From contig DF237282.1 in the NCBI GenBank assembly GCA_000708835.1, positions 37,019 through 101,018 of the forward strand: 64,000 bases of DNA. Direction: 5' to 3'. Made by a program: the position numbers and the translations under genes. The stretch comes from Klebsormidium nitens. Taxonomy: Eukaryota > Streptophyta > Klebsormidiophyceae > Klebsormidiales > Klebsormidiaceae. How positions within the stretch are numbered: the first letter of the stretch is position 1; the number at the start of each line of letters is the position of its first letter. The notes under the pieces were generated by a model. It ran no database searches. It was given only the letters and a program-made list of their open reading frames with translations, and had not been told where the DNA came from. This document shows positions 37,501 through 49,900 of this stretch, piece after piece.

Positions 37501-40500
37501 TGAAACTGCTGCCTGTTGTTGCGCATGCTTGAGTGTACTCAACTCAAAGCAACGAGTATCGTCTCTCAGTCCGCACAGTACATAACAGCTGCGAAATGTG
37601 GAACCCTGGAAGAATCCAATATGTCCACCTGAAGGGACTGCTCGTGACTCAGCCTCGCTCTCAACAAGTAGACATGAATTACAGTGGGCTGGGATTTGCA
37701 AGCCCGACTTGAACCGATTGAAGGAGGTTTTGAAATTCGTCGAACGTGAAGAAGCAGATGGCGGCTTCAGATCTGCAACCTGTAGCGTGCTGACCCCTGT
37801 TGAACTTGGGCCAGAAATTGGTCATCCATGCCACGTGCTTTGGAATGAATCTCTGCATTTTGCGTGAAATTGACTTATAACATTATGCGTTCCGAATCGT
37901 TTGCTTCTATGCTTGTGCCTGCTTCCACGGGTGACTCTGGCAAATTGCAATTGAGAACGGCCTCAGCTGCGGCTAACGGACCAGTTGACGGACAGCACTG
38001 CTGCTCATCACTGCATCCTAAAGCATCTTCCAAAGCAAGCAAACGGGGAGAGATGACGGTCGCAAAAAAGCATCTCATCGAACTCTGATCGACTAACTCT
38101 CGACACTGACATTGGCATGAGTCCGCACGAATGACAAGCGCAACCTGCGGTAGTAGCAATTCAGGATTCCGACGGAAGGCGGTTGAGCCTTCAGCTTGAC
38201 GACCACTGTCCTTTACGAACTCTCAAGATCCTTTGCATGTAAGGCTCAGGTGACGGAAACGATAGTGGGGTTAGCCCCCAAGAGCAGACCATCACGGCCC
38301 ATAAATACATCTCACTCAACAACAGTGTCCCGTTTTCAAAGCAATGTAAAAAGAACAGGCGCGCATCGCAAACAATTGACCTCTGATTAATCAAGTTGCC
38401 GAAAAAGGATGCTAGGCTCAAAGCAGGCAATGAGAGCCGCTGCAGAGTGAGCAGTAACCCACAGTTAGAGCCGTTCACTTTCATGCCGTTCACTTCCATA
38501 AAAGTTGAGCGCTGTTTGCGCAACTGGGCAGCTGAGAACAAATTAAAAGTTGACATAACCAGTGCCCGCCGGTCTGAGAGCAGGACTCGAATCAATGCAG
38601 CTGGCGATATTACTCGAGCTACACCTGGTGATTCGTGGAACGAAAGGGCCGGCAAGGGTTTATACGAGCATACAGTAAGCATACAGTAAGCATGCTCTGA
38701 TGATCGGCTTCCGACTAAGTACAGAAAAAGCTTGGACCCGCCACGGGCCAAAACGCGTCCTGTCAGTGCCACATGTCCATGTCACGAGATGGAACTGGCT
38801 TCAGGCCAACAGGAACCGATGAGAATGTGTCCTCGTCGCAGAGCGCATCATTGCCTGGTGCAGCAAGTGAGCCAAACTCGTGCCTTTAGTAAAGGGGTGT
38901 CCATTGTTGTCACACGGCTGATACAGCTGGCAATGCTCTTTATGATGACCTTCACAAAAACCACTGGCAACTTGAGAAGAGGTACCTAGGGACAACATTG
39001 CTGCCGAGCACAAAAGGTAAAGCCAAGATATCCTCGAAGCATCTCGGGAAAGTGCCCGCCCACACTGCTGTTTTCAATAGTGGGCCTCTCAGATTCGCAA
39101 CATATAGGCCCAACCAGACGACGAAATCTAGCTTGCAGCGTCTTACTTGCGAAACCGACCAATGGTCTGAGCAGTCGCGCTAAGACATTGGTATGAAGAT
39201 TGAACTTGATTGACATATTCACATCGGAAAAAGTGCAGATTGCACGGCCCTGACAAAAATTGAACTTGAAGCAATCAAACGAGCTGCGTAACATAATGCC
39301 CACATTCTCAGGTGGGCCGCAATCATTTTAGAAAGGTGCTTGTTTACCAACGACCGACTCCCAAACTCCAAAGAACCGACGGCTTCAGAGGCCCAAGAAG
39401 CTTACTTCTCAAACCTGAGGGTTAACCCTCACTCGAAGCGGGCCTCGTTTCATCAGCATTCATCTGACAAGTCGTTCAATCTGTCCCAGCGCAGAGTCAT
39501 GCTCAGAAATGACTAAAACATTCACGGATCCATTATTTTTGCTGGAGACGTTCGTTTCCAGCGAGACGGTGATTTATGGAAACACGAAAACCAATGCACT
39601 AAAAAGGTTCCTGAGCAACTTGTCATGCAACAGCATCACAGGAGAGGCAGGACCAACAGAGTCTTGGTAAGGGCGTGTACGACACGCGTACGGTATAAAT
39701 GTTGCTCTTATTTGACTTCCGCAAAATTCTCGAAAGTACAGCACAATTCACTGAATATCGCTTTAAAAGTCACTCCCAACGTTTTCCAGTGGAACTTCCG
39801 ACTTCAAATCAGTACAGAATCAGTATTGAAACAACGGCAGTAGCCTTGGCAACACTTTCACAGGCGGTGATAGGATGGCGCCAACCAGACGGCTTGAGAC
39901 AGAAGCAGAATAACCAAACGAAGGGCCGATCTGCGAACTGAAGTGCAGTCACGAAGTAGCTTCAGCACTCATGCCCCTGTGACACATGAGGAAGGTTTTG
40001 AGGATCATCCAAGTCAAACAAAAAACAGCAGTACCTGTGCAGCGCCGTCGATTCTCCAGTGTCGGGACAAGAGCAGCAGGTTGATGTTCCGTCGGCAGAT
40101 TGGACAACGGCACGGGGACAAGGCGGAGCTGTGCTGCCAGGCGCGCAGGATGCAATCCCCTGCAAACACGCAGTTCTCATTTCAGTTGATCTCGTAGAAA
40201 ACTGCAGAGGATTGAGAAGAGAGCCGTGCATCTCTGCACGTTCCCATACCTCACACATTTGAGCCGTCAGACTTGAAGCGTTGAAACCAGTGGGCTTTAT
40301 GGGGACGGACTTTGCAGACAGGATGAAAGTAGAAACGAGATGACCTCCGACAGTCTATAATCAGTTTTTGGGTTGGGTTGAGATGCGCGGATTCTGATTA
40401 AGCAGGAGCATTGCAGGCCTACGGTGTGGTGACGACGTGAGAGTCTGATGTTCGTAGGTATGCTGCTGCTAACAATTGGCAGATGCACACAGACTCTTTG

Positions 40501-42534
40501 ATAACTTTTCCATGTGGGCAAAGCAGTCCTGTGGGGATGGCTTAAGGACTACAGCACAAACGTAGAAGTCATTGGCTTTCTGTGCCAGCCTTTTCGCTCT
40601 GGCTGTGCTTGTTGCCTACAAAGTGGCCAATAAAAAGAGACACAGGTGCATATTAGGCCATATCTTCAAAGCCAATAAGAGAGTATTTTGGACAGAACAT
40701 ACAGGATGTACAAGTGACAGAGAGAAATCAACCCTGCGACGACTTGCGCTCCTTCGACCAGTTTGGGAAAGAGGGAATACTTAAGCCGCTAAATGGAGCA
40801 GTCGTCTCACCGCAGAACCAGTGACTGCAGTTTGCTTGGCACGGCATGGTAAACTGGTCGTGGCAGATGCTGCACATCTCGTCAGGGGGGGGTAGATCCG
40901 CATCCTGCAGCAACCCCCCCCTCGCGTTGGCCGAGCCTGACCCATGCTCTGAGAGGGGGCTACATGCTCCCTGTCAGAACGCCCCCTCAGACGGAGCCAC
41001 GCGTTGCGGAAGAAGGCGCGAAGGGAGCGGACGCATCTCTTGAGTAAAGGAAGGCTACCCCTGGAGAATGTATACAAGAAGCACCATGAGCGTTCTGGCT
41101 TCCATCAACAGAATGTAAGAAGAGACGTCAAGGGCTTCCGGCCGCTCGTCGGCGGGTCAACTTCTATCAGAATATGTAACAAGGCTTGTCGGACGCAAGC
41201 GCGCTGAGAGTCTTTGCAGCCATCGAGAAGCGTACTTCTGAAGATTGACATATCGTCAGGGAGTTATGCACACATAAGCTGAGTGAGCAGTGCATCAAGG
41301 AGGTTTTAGGGTGGCACCAGGTAAAAGATCCGCAACCAAAGCGATCGATGTTTGTTCGTATTTCTTCGATCAGTTTCTTTAAGAGCTTCGATCTCGGTCA
41401 GAAATCCATCTTCCCTCTCGTCTCATCAAGAAAGACAGGCCGGAAACATTTCCACTCACCTAAGGATGGGCTGACCAACAATGAGAATAGGCCCAAGAGC
41501 AAACAGTGCGTAGATTAGCACCTCGTCCCCAATGCCCTTGACGAGCGGCATCACTGTCGCTACTGGTTAACGAACGGGCAGCTAGCGGTCATATTACAGC
41601 ACCTGTACAAATTGGGGGAAGCTAACGCGGCCTCCTTTATTGCTGCTTGTGAGCCGCTAGCGGTTTGTGAGGGCCTAATACCTTTCCGATTTTATAGTCC
41701 TGATCAGCCACGTGCTGTCACCTCTGCTGTGAGTTCAGCTTGAATGTTGTACACCTTTCGCTCCTTTACTTAGATATGGCAGCCTACCATACCCTCAGAC
41801 CGCAACCCCACTAAGTCTGCGCTTATGGTATCAGCAGCGGCAGCGGCACTCTGATGCCTGCAAACAAAGATACTCATCAATCATGTCAACTGTGCGCAAA
41901 GAACCAGTCGGCCGGCTAAACCCTAATGCCACAGACCTGTACAATATGCGGTGTCCTCACAGCACGTGAAATACTGCATGCACGATGAGGGGTGACTCCT
42001 CTACCTACAATTGCTAGCTGATACTGACTGGCTCCTTTCTCCTGATCATTTTGACTGCCTTTGGTGGCAAGCGCTTTTGGCTTCAAAGCAAAGGCCATTG
42101 TTCGTTGAGAAAATCAATTATGATTTTCTCTGCAAGCTCTCAAGCAAGGCAATGAAGCAACACAAACAAAGAGCAGAGGAAGTAAGCACAATGATCAACA
42201 CCCCCAAAACCTCGTCTCCCCAAAGAAGCATATGACATTCCCCCAACCCTGATCGCAAGTACAGGCTACAGCCTCCAAGCACCTGATCAACGGCAACCTT
42301 GACAAGAAACCTTCAACCAGGCTTCAAACGCTCTGCATTTCGTCGTGTTCTCACTTTGAGTAGTGCCAGAACCAGCAGCACCAGCATGAAGGCTGCTGTG
42401 TACATATCCACTTGGAAGACCTGCTGCACAACTTCTTGGGGGCGCGCAGCTTGCCCGTTTTGTCCCCCCTCCCCACGGCCCCTTGGTCCGTCGGCCGAGC
42501 TACTCGAGCTGCCAGCACCACCTTTGGGATCCAT
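34520..42534 (-). CDS. RNF170: RNF170-like RING-type E3 ubiquitin ligase, membrane
   Basis: Six minus-strand exons, all phase-consistent: 42534-42355, 40904-40811, 40159-40035, 36392-36222, 35102-35051 and 34626-34520. They encode 242 residues, close to animal RNF170 (about 258). The order is a Gly/Ser-rich N-terminus, a first transmembrane helix (MYTAAFMLVLLVLALL), a C3HC4 RING split by an intron (CSICHDQF, CSHWFCG, DCILRAW, CRCPICR), a conserved linker (YNRLFGGVPVSF), and a DUF1232-like end (SPFDIIPES, ILGLVGFIDD) with two further membrane segments. In animals RNF170 sits in the ER membrane and ubiquitinates activated IP3 receptors; the algal substrate is unknown. The ATG at 42534 is the first in frame. 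Intron 3 is 3.6 kb. Confidence 0.9.
36393..40034 (-). other. 3.6 kb intron of the RNF170-like gene
   Basis: The donor is CAG|GTACTG at 40035/40034 and the acceptor is TCTGCAG before 36392. A 193-codon minus-strand open frame at 38191-38772 has no recognisable motif. No transposon ends were seen. Confidence 0.5.
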
Positions 42535-43192
42535 GGACGCAGCAGGCGAACCACTTGCAATGAAGCGCGCTCGTCACCACATGCAGAGTCAGCGCAGACG
42601 GTGACACACACTTTGCTCAGGACTGAGTACTCCTGATCAACAGACGACGGCCGACACCCTGAGCCAGCTTCCCGCGCGCACCTGAGCGCGCGCTTTAAAT
42701 AGCGTTCCGTAAGCATTCCGCTCATTCCCGCATGATACGGAACAAGCTGTGGCCGGAACGTTTCGAAACCTTCAAGGCAGTCGCAGCGCGGCTGCGCGGC
42801 CGCGGGAGTCTGCGCGCCGCCCGGCGCCGGCCATGCAGTGAGTCGATCTGAACTAGCGCTGGCTCGCGCCGCTAAAGCTGTGACGAAGTCAACGACATAT
42901 GGCTTGATGGCGGCAGGTGAAGCTGAGGTGCGACCTTGAAGATGGATCAGGCTGAGGCGGCGCGTAGCCTGTGCAAGGGGTGAAAAGGGGTGCAGTCTGC
43001 ACTCTGTGGACCACCATGCCAGATAAATTGCCAGAGGCGCAGGCAATGATGAGAAGCAAGTTGCTGCGACTTCTAACAAGGGACTAGAGGCCTCGTCTTG
43101 GTAATCCTTAATGAGGTCCACTCTGTTTCTGATTTTGAAGTTGCTTATGTCCGTCAGAAGTCAGCGCTGCCAACGCATCTGGACATCTGAAG
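42535..43192. promoter_or_regulatory. Divergent promoter region, 658 bp
   Basis: The two ATGs at 42534 (minus) and 43193 (plus) face away from each other, so both promoters lie here. A TATA-like TTTAAATAG at 42694-42702, inside a GCGCGC-rich patch, lies 160 bp from the RNF170-like start and reads CTATTTAAA on the minus strand. A long minus-strand open frame crosses the region but is a GC-rich shadow. Confidence 0.45.
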
Positions 43193-45625
43193 ATGTCTCG
43201 CCCGGCGGTGGTGCTGCAAGATGTAGCCTCGAAGGAGGAGCACAGGCTCCCCCTGTATTATGTTGAAGAGATGGAGGGTCAAGTGATGGGACACCTTTCT
43301 TGGGACTGTGTTCTAAAGGCATTCAAAGCCAGTGAAATTGAGATAGAGGGGAAATGTCTACCCTCAGTTTTCAAGTCGGGAATTAGGGCAGGGTTGACCA
43401 GAGATTGGTTCCATTCTGGCACCGTCGTAAAAGTAAACGTTGAGAAGGAGGATGAATGGCCCCAGCTGATTGCATCCGGACTTGATAGCTTCCGGGGACT
43501 TCTGAAGCAGGCGCATGTAACGTGCATAGATCCTGAAGTGATGGAAACAATTGCCCGGCATCTTCCTTGGCACATGTTAGTGGCTTACACGCCTGGCCTG
43601 GCTCTGGACCTCTACGAGCGAGCACAACTGATTCCGGGCGAGTCAACGCGAACGCACCTGCTAGCACAGCATGGAGTAAGAGTGGGCGGTCCATTCTTCT
43701 GGGGGTAAGTTTCGGTCGCTTAAGCAAACCCCTGCGCTCCATAAAAGTTGCAGCAAGCCAGTTCACATAGCAAGGTTAGCAAGAACTGGGAACTCGTTTA
43801 GCAACAAGCAACGGGGGCTCCAAGACTTCTTGGGCAAAAAGAAGACAAATCAGTCATGAGACTCGATTCCTACTTTCACCAAGCACCCTTGGATACTCTT
43901 GAGCTGTCAACTCATTACAGATTGCTGAGTGGCGTGTGCTGATGTTAGGTTATCTTGGCTGTTCTTCATGGTGCTGGGCCGGTTGAAAGTTGAGCATCCT
44001 TCTTTTCAGAGCTCTAGTAAGTACGAGACTTCGAGTCGGATTGTTTTTGCCTAATTGGGTCAACGCTGCCTCGTTGTCTGTTTCGTTCCTGCGCTCTTGT
44101 TGTATAGTTGCTTCATAGCTTGTATTTTCCTTGCCGGGGGTGGAATCTTTAAGTCCTTCATCCCTTTTTTGTGTTGACCACGACATCTCCGTAGCTTGAA
44201 AGCCTACATTGCTAAGAAACCCGGAACAAACCCGCTCCACGCTTGCCATCTCAAATAAGCAGTTGCGCTGAGCGATTGTCATGGGGACCGGCATGGCTCG
44301 AAAGCTATGAGAAAATCGTGACTGGTTCTATGCAAAACATACACTCCTGACCACGGACACCTTTGATGTTGCCTCGATCAGCACGAGAAACTGGCTTTAA
44401 TTTGTATGTTCAAAGCTGTTTCGAACGCCTTGACTACCTCAAAACATAGCCGTCTGAAGGGCCTCTGGTACTCTGGAGCATTTTGATCAGGCTAACCGGA
44501 ATCAGCGTGCGCTGCAGAAATTGGAACTGTGCCTACACCGTCGAGGATTGGTCGCCCTCGTTGCTGCAGGGCGTCGATCGCCAAGGCCGGCCGCGCGTCG
44601 TAAAGTTCCTGCGCGCGAGCGTGCCAAGCGACGGTTCGGAGCAGCCAGGCGGTTCGGAAGCGCGCGCGTGCCGCGCCCTGCTGCCTGAGGCAAAGTGGGA
44701 AGGGATCCCCCTGATCGACGCAGAGGTGCTGGAATTGACACTGCCCGAAATGGACCGGTCAACGGACCGCCCGCCGGGCCGTTACGCAGTTCTTGTGTGT
44801 CAGCAGTACTGCGTTTCGGTCGCTTCGATTCTGCAGCTGCCGGAGGTGGCGATCGAGAGAGAAGCTCGGAGTATGATTACGGCTCTTTCTTACATGCACA
44901 ACAAGGGGTTAGTACATATGGACGTTAAGGTATGCGACTCAGAATCTTTTCTTAAGTTGGTTAATCTTTTAACGTGTACTCAAAACCCTGTTGTCTTTGC
45001 TGAATTTTGATCACACATATCCCAGAAATGGCCAATTGGTTGCCTTTGAGTGCGCTACTTCCATATTTTCTTTGCAGGCCAACGCGCCGGGAATTTGTTC
45101 GGACTGTTCGGATGTTGGAATACGCTTCAATATTACAAGCAGGGCCAGGCACACTTATGCCCACACTGCTGCTCACTATTCTTGGGTCCTACAGAAGTCA
45201 CTTGAACGATGACGCGCTTCGAGCTGACTTTAACCCGACATTAGGCCAAGTTGGCGTGATTGACCAAGACGAAAAGAGATGCCGTCCGTGTGCAGAGCGA
45301 GAACGTCTTCATCGACGCGGACGGGCGGTGGTTCCTGGGAGACTTCGGGTCCACTGTCCCCGTTGGCGCACCTGTGGTTTCTACCACAAGATGGTTTACT
45401 GCGTTTGACTTGTTCGGATCACCCGCGAAGGAAGAGTACGACTGGTACATGTTGGCCGTCATGCTGGCAGTCGAACTAGACAAGGATGATTGGAGGGACC
45501 GCCTGATTGTAGGCTCCCATACTCCACCGGCTAAGCTTGTGGCCGCCTTGCAAGTGGCCAAGAGCCCAACTCTCCTCAACCTCATCAAGGAGATCCTTCA
45601 ACTCGCGGGTGTGTCAAACAGCTGA
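43193..45625 (+). CDS. Divergent protein kinase with novel N-terminal region
   Basis: Exons 43193-43704, 44518-44929 and 45296-45625 join in phase (417 residues). The first about 170 residues (MSRPAVVLQDVASKEEHRLP, LPWHMLVAYTPGLALDL) match no family I know. The rest is a kinase fold: Lys in RVVKFLRA, catalytic loop GLVHMDVKSENVF (HMD replaces HRD), and the metal-binding DFG in WFLGDFGS. The C-lobe is short (EEYDWYMLAVMLAVEL). No glycine-rich loop is clear, so the nucleotide grip may be unusual. No signal peptide or membrane segment was found, so it is probably cytosolic. A further open frame at 45672-45953 could be a last exon if GGT|GTGTCA at 45610 is a donor; that intron would be only 61 bp. 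Crinkler-type kinases are an alternative, unproven. Confidence 0.7.
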
Positions 45626-45671
45626 TAAGTTTGCCTTGGAATGAACCTGATTCTTGTTGGATTCTGGTCAG

Positions 45672-45953
45672 GTAGTCAAGTCATTGTTCCAGCCATATCA
45701 CATTCCGAGGCACATTCGTCAGACTGGTCAGACGGTATGCCTTTTCGTCCGCCATGGTGTGACGGTTTTCATGATGTCATATCCATGCGATCGCCGATTG
45801 ACTGAGCCGTTGTTCACGTTTCGACTAGTAAACACATCTTACAAGATGGTCGGGGCATGCGCGGATCCAAGGAAGAACTTACCGGTCGGACTCACTTTTG
45901 ATCGCATGACAGGGACACTGAGCCCACGCGTCCTGCCGCGCATGAACGATTAA
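45672..45953 (+). other. Possible extra terminal exon or 3' UTR of the kinase gene
   Basis: Ninety-three codons are open after an acceptor-like CTGGTCAG, with coherent runs such as QTVCLFVRHGVTVFM and VNTSYKMVGACAD, ending at TAA 45951-45953. Joining it needs a 61-bp intron in phase 0. A second frame is also open for 130 bases, so coding status is undecided. Confidence 0.35.
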
Positions 45954-45957
45954 TAAA
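45952..45957 (+). promoter_or_regulatory. AATAAA polyadenylation signal
   Basis: A canonical hexamer lies 327 bp after the kinase stop and overlaps the end of the possible extra exon. It marks the likely transcript end. Confidence 0.5.
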
Positions 45958-46979
45958 ATTCCATTGCTTCAATTATTGAAATGAATTGTTAACATGCGGC
46001 CCGGCCCCATATGCAATTCTCGAGCACTGAGACCATGCTGCTGGGACAGAACAAACCTCCCATGCATGTAGTGCAACGAGTGTTCCGCCGGGTCGGGTCA
46101 AATAATTTCAAGTTGGTGGATTGTGGGCCGCACGGCGCCATGCCACATGCAGCTCCGGGCCCGGGGCCGCGGCTACATAGAGTCATGTCGCTGTATACAT
46201 AACTTGTCCGGCCAACGATCATCATGCACACCGTCGCAGTACAGTCACTGAGTCGTTGAAGTTCCATTGGATATCAATATCATGCACAATGCATCTCAGC
46301 CAGCTCCACATCCGCCATGTTGCATTGAATGCACATGGCGGCAGTAACCGTACGCGTCCGATCACATCCGACAAATAGACCGTCCATCATTTGGTTGAAG
46401 TCACATGTGGCCAGTGGGACACGGTCACAAACGCGTTATTATAACCTCAGTATGTGGTTAGTGACGGTCCGTCCGTTCATCTGAGCCAAATCGAGAGCGC
46501 CAGGTCTCACTGAGCGCTTAGAGTTGTTAGGGAAACTCGACCGGAACTCTACCGGACTGCCCGGCTGCTTCAGCCGGCAGAACCTACATCCTGTTGCTGT
46601 GCGTATAAACTACATCACTGTCAATCAACTCATTGTACAGCAAAGCACGACAAAATCGACGGAATTGAATTACTCGGAAGTTGGAGTTCATCTGCGCCAG
46701 CTGAGCTACAGCGCCGCCGCAGCAGCTTTTCCGCTCCACAAATTCTACGTACCCTCCTTTATAGCCCCCGGGTGCGGATGCTCTTATGTACATTTTGCCG
46801 CCCGGAGACTACTTGCGGACGTCAGGCTATGCGTATGCTTATGCTTGCGGACGCTAACGGTCAGTGAGGACCACGCATGGTCCTGGCTTGCGGTGTGGAC
46901 GTGTCAGAGGGTTTTCCGGCTTTAGGGGTAAGATTCTTGGGTTTTAGGGTTCAGGGCCCCTCCGCTGCTTGAACCCGCG
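45958..46979. other. Intergenic spacer between convergent genes
   Basis: The spacer lies between the kinase 3' end and the stop of the beta-helix gene. No supported exon, repeat or RNA gene was seen; a 133-codon plus-strand open frame at 46524-46925 shows no motif. Confidence 0.45.
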
Positions 46980-49900
46980 TCAGAAAGAAATAGCACATAA
47001 AATAAAGAGGCCAAGAACCCAGACTGGCGGCCGCAATATGGGACTTGAAGCCCCCCTTGAAGATCGAGACGGGTTGCTCGAGACCTCCCCTTCGGTCACC
47101 GAGAGTGGGCTGACGGTTGCTGACGTGTTGACGACACGGCTCAAGACGACGGAGCTTAGATTCAGGGCCGTGAGGTTGACGCCTGACGTCAGGTTTGCTG
47201 CAAACAGAAAGCCAAAGGTGTCAAATACGTCACCCGAAACTTCCAAAATCTCTGGAACTTTTGGACACCGGAACAGGGCAATTTGGGTGAAACACGACAA
47301 TGCATCCAGGCCCGGAAAGTTGCTTGCCGTGTCAGCGAGTTAACATTAACCGACCGCGTTCGAGACGGACTAGACTTCCAGGGGCGCTATGTCAGTAAGT
47401 TCCGTAGACAGAGAGCCACGTGGCACCCTCATGAAGGGCCGGGAATGTCTTAGCTGCCACCCAAGGTCCATTCGACAAACGAACTCGCTTATTCAAACAC
47501 AGTTTCGTGACCTATCAGCCATTTTCATGTTGGTAGCTTCGTGGCCTCGACCCAGCCTCGTCTCTTTTCTGATCACTGTAATATTTTCATCATCTTTCTT
47601 GGCTTGTCAAAGGAAAGGTTCAAACACAGGGCGTTTTGGCTGCTAGAAGAGCTGATTACCAGACCCAAGTCTAGATTGTTGAATAAAACACTGGTCTTCA
47701 ACCTTGTTCCATGGCTCGTTACCGACCAAATCTGGCTAAACGACCCGTAGCCTCTTTTGCACCGGCACAAAGCCAGCCCATATTCACCCAAGGTTAAGTA
47801 CCAAAACCCCTGTTAGAGGAGCTTACCCGTAGCTGCGCTCCCGACGCCCACGTTTGACCCCAACGGGTAACAGACAAACCCGGTACCGTAAAACCCGGGG
47901 TTACAGGTGCAGGAAACGCCGACCGGTTGGAGGGCCGGAAGGAGATCCCCGGTCGCATCTCGGGAACACAGCAACGTCGGATCGCAATTTAGGCAGCCTG
48001 CAAGAGAGAAGAATCTTGGTTGCTCATTACATTTCAGAAACAACGCAGGATCGCAGTTCAGGCAGCCTGCCACAGGGGGAATACAGATGGATTCTACGTC
48101 GAACTAGGACTGGGTTGGGTTAGGTGACTGCACGGAGAACAGGTAGGGTTGGTTTGGGGGTCAAGGATGGTTAGGATTGCAGAGCGTGTTGAGTTTGGTT
48201 TGGATTGTCACTTTGTGCGAGCCCAAGGCACTGGTGCAACTCAAGGTAGAATTCATTCAATGCAGGTTCAAGAATGTACAAACGAAAGTTTCGGGTGCTA
48301 GTCGATCTAAAGAAGAGACGAAGTACAAACACATGCTTGCATTGAAGTCCCTGTACGCTCAGCGGCTCCATCCATCTGGCGGCAAACGGAAATGCGACCA
48401 GGCGCCCATTGGCAACGTTTCTATGTTATGGCCACCTCTGAAAGAGCTTGCGACCGTATTTGGCCACCAAAATGTTACAACCGAAAGTGTCGGCAAAGCC
48501 ACAGAGGGGGACATGCGTTTATTGAGCTTCGGCTTCTGATTCCGTGAGTGGCAGGCGGCTGATAGGCTGTCTCCAGAACGGAAGAGATGAAAGGAACGTC
48601 GATCGGGGAATAAAGTGCCCGACGGCCCTTCATGACAGTCTTCGATGCGACGGCTACAACAAAGATGTTTTCTCAGGCGCGTCAGTCAATCGTGTCGGAG
48701 GCGTGTAAGATTCACCCTCCGCTTGTCTGAAGCCGTTCCGCTGCCTCAAAGCCCTATCGCGGCAGAGGGAACGCAACTCTCGGGCTTTCAGTGCTCGCAA
48801 CATGGCAAAGAAACCCAAGGCCGTCATCTAAGCAGATTCAAAGGAAGGAAGCAGATCGAGGATGCACACAAGAACTCATGGTAATGGGTAACAATAGAAG
48901 CTCTGAAGTCATATTCCGCTCACTTCCGATTGCGACGCCTGCTACCGGATCGCCCGCGACGTCGACCTCCAACGGAACTGACGGACAGAAGGCGGTGCCG
49001 TCCCCTTCTCCGGTTAGCCCCACAAACACTGCGTTGCCGTAACCCTGAAACGAGGTTAGCAAGCGTTAGCAACGGGGTTAAGCGTTAAAAAAAGGGAATG
49101 AAGTACTGAAGGCCGTGCTTTGATACTGCCAGGCCAGCTCCAGAGACACAGTGTTGGCACATGTTGAGAGCACGAAAATAAGAGAAAAGAAACGTGTCAG
49201 TCTGGTAACTCAATCCTGGGATAAGACAAGCTGGGCCATCAATTTGGAAACGTATCCGTGAAAACTGTCAATTGAATGTTTTCGGGCGATTACTGTCGAA
49301 AGTCATGAAGCGCATGACACAGCTTTTGGATTGGCGTGAATCGGAACGAGTGAAGGGCCTGTGTATCGGTTCGCGACCAACCTTGCTTTGGGCTACTTCT
49401 GACCGAAACTGATCGCCGCCGGAACGCCGTACCGATCGCTCCAAAAGTGATGCGTGCAATGTAAAGGTTTGACGACAAGGAGATTCCGAAGAGGCGAGGA
49501 CCGAAAGAATCCAGACGAGTGACGGCTAGCAGACTTTTACGATAACAAATATGCAATTGTTCGTTGTGGTGTGGCAAACTCGCCTTGCTTTGGGCTGCAT
49601 TTGACTGGAACTGGTCGCCGCCACAGAACGCCGTGTTCGCTGCGCCGTACGTGAAAACCGCTCCTCCAATTGGGGCGGAGTTGCCAGTAAACCGGTTCCC
49701 GGCGAGAAGAGCGCTTCCCTGGATAAAAATTGCGCCGCCGCCGGACTGCACATCATTCCGCAAACCCGTCAGGACATTTCTTGGATATTGGTTTCAGGGT
49801 TACGCTTGGCCACACGACAGTCAACGGTCAACGGTGCCTTTACTAGGTCTACATGCTGTCATCAGGCTTATCTGGGCAACCTAATGAAGCGGTTTTCAGA

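Noticed and set aside
38191-38772. 193-codon minus-strand frame in the RNF170 intron
   Set aside because: No motif and no phase-compatible splice sites; the flanking exons join correctly without it.
42351-43121. 256-codon minus-strand frame over the divergent promoter
   Set aside because: It overlaps the RNF170 first exon in another frame, is driven by high GC and lacks any domain; the exon model at 42355-42534 is phase-supported.
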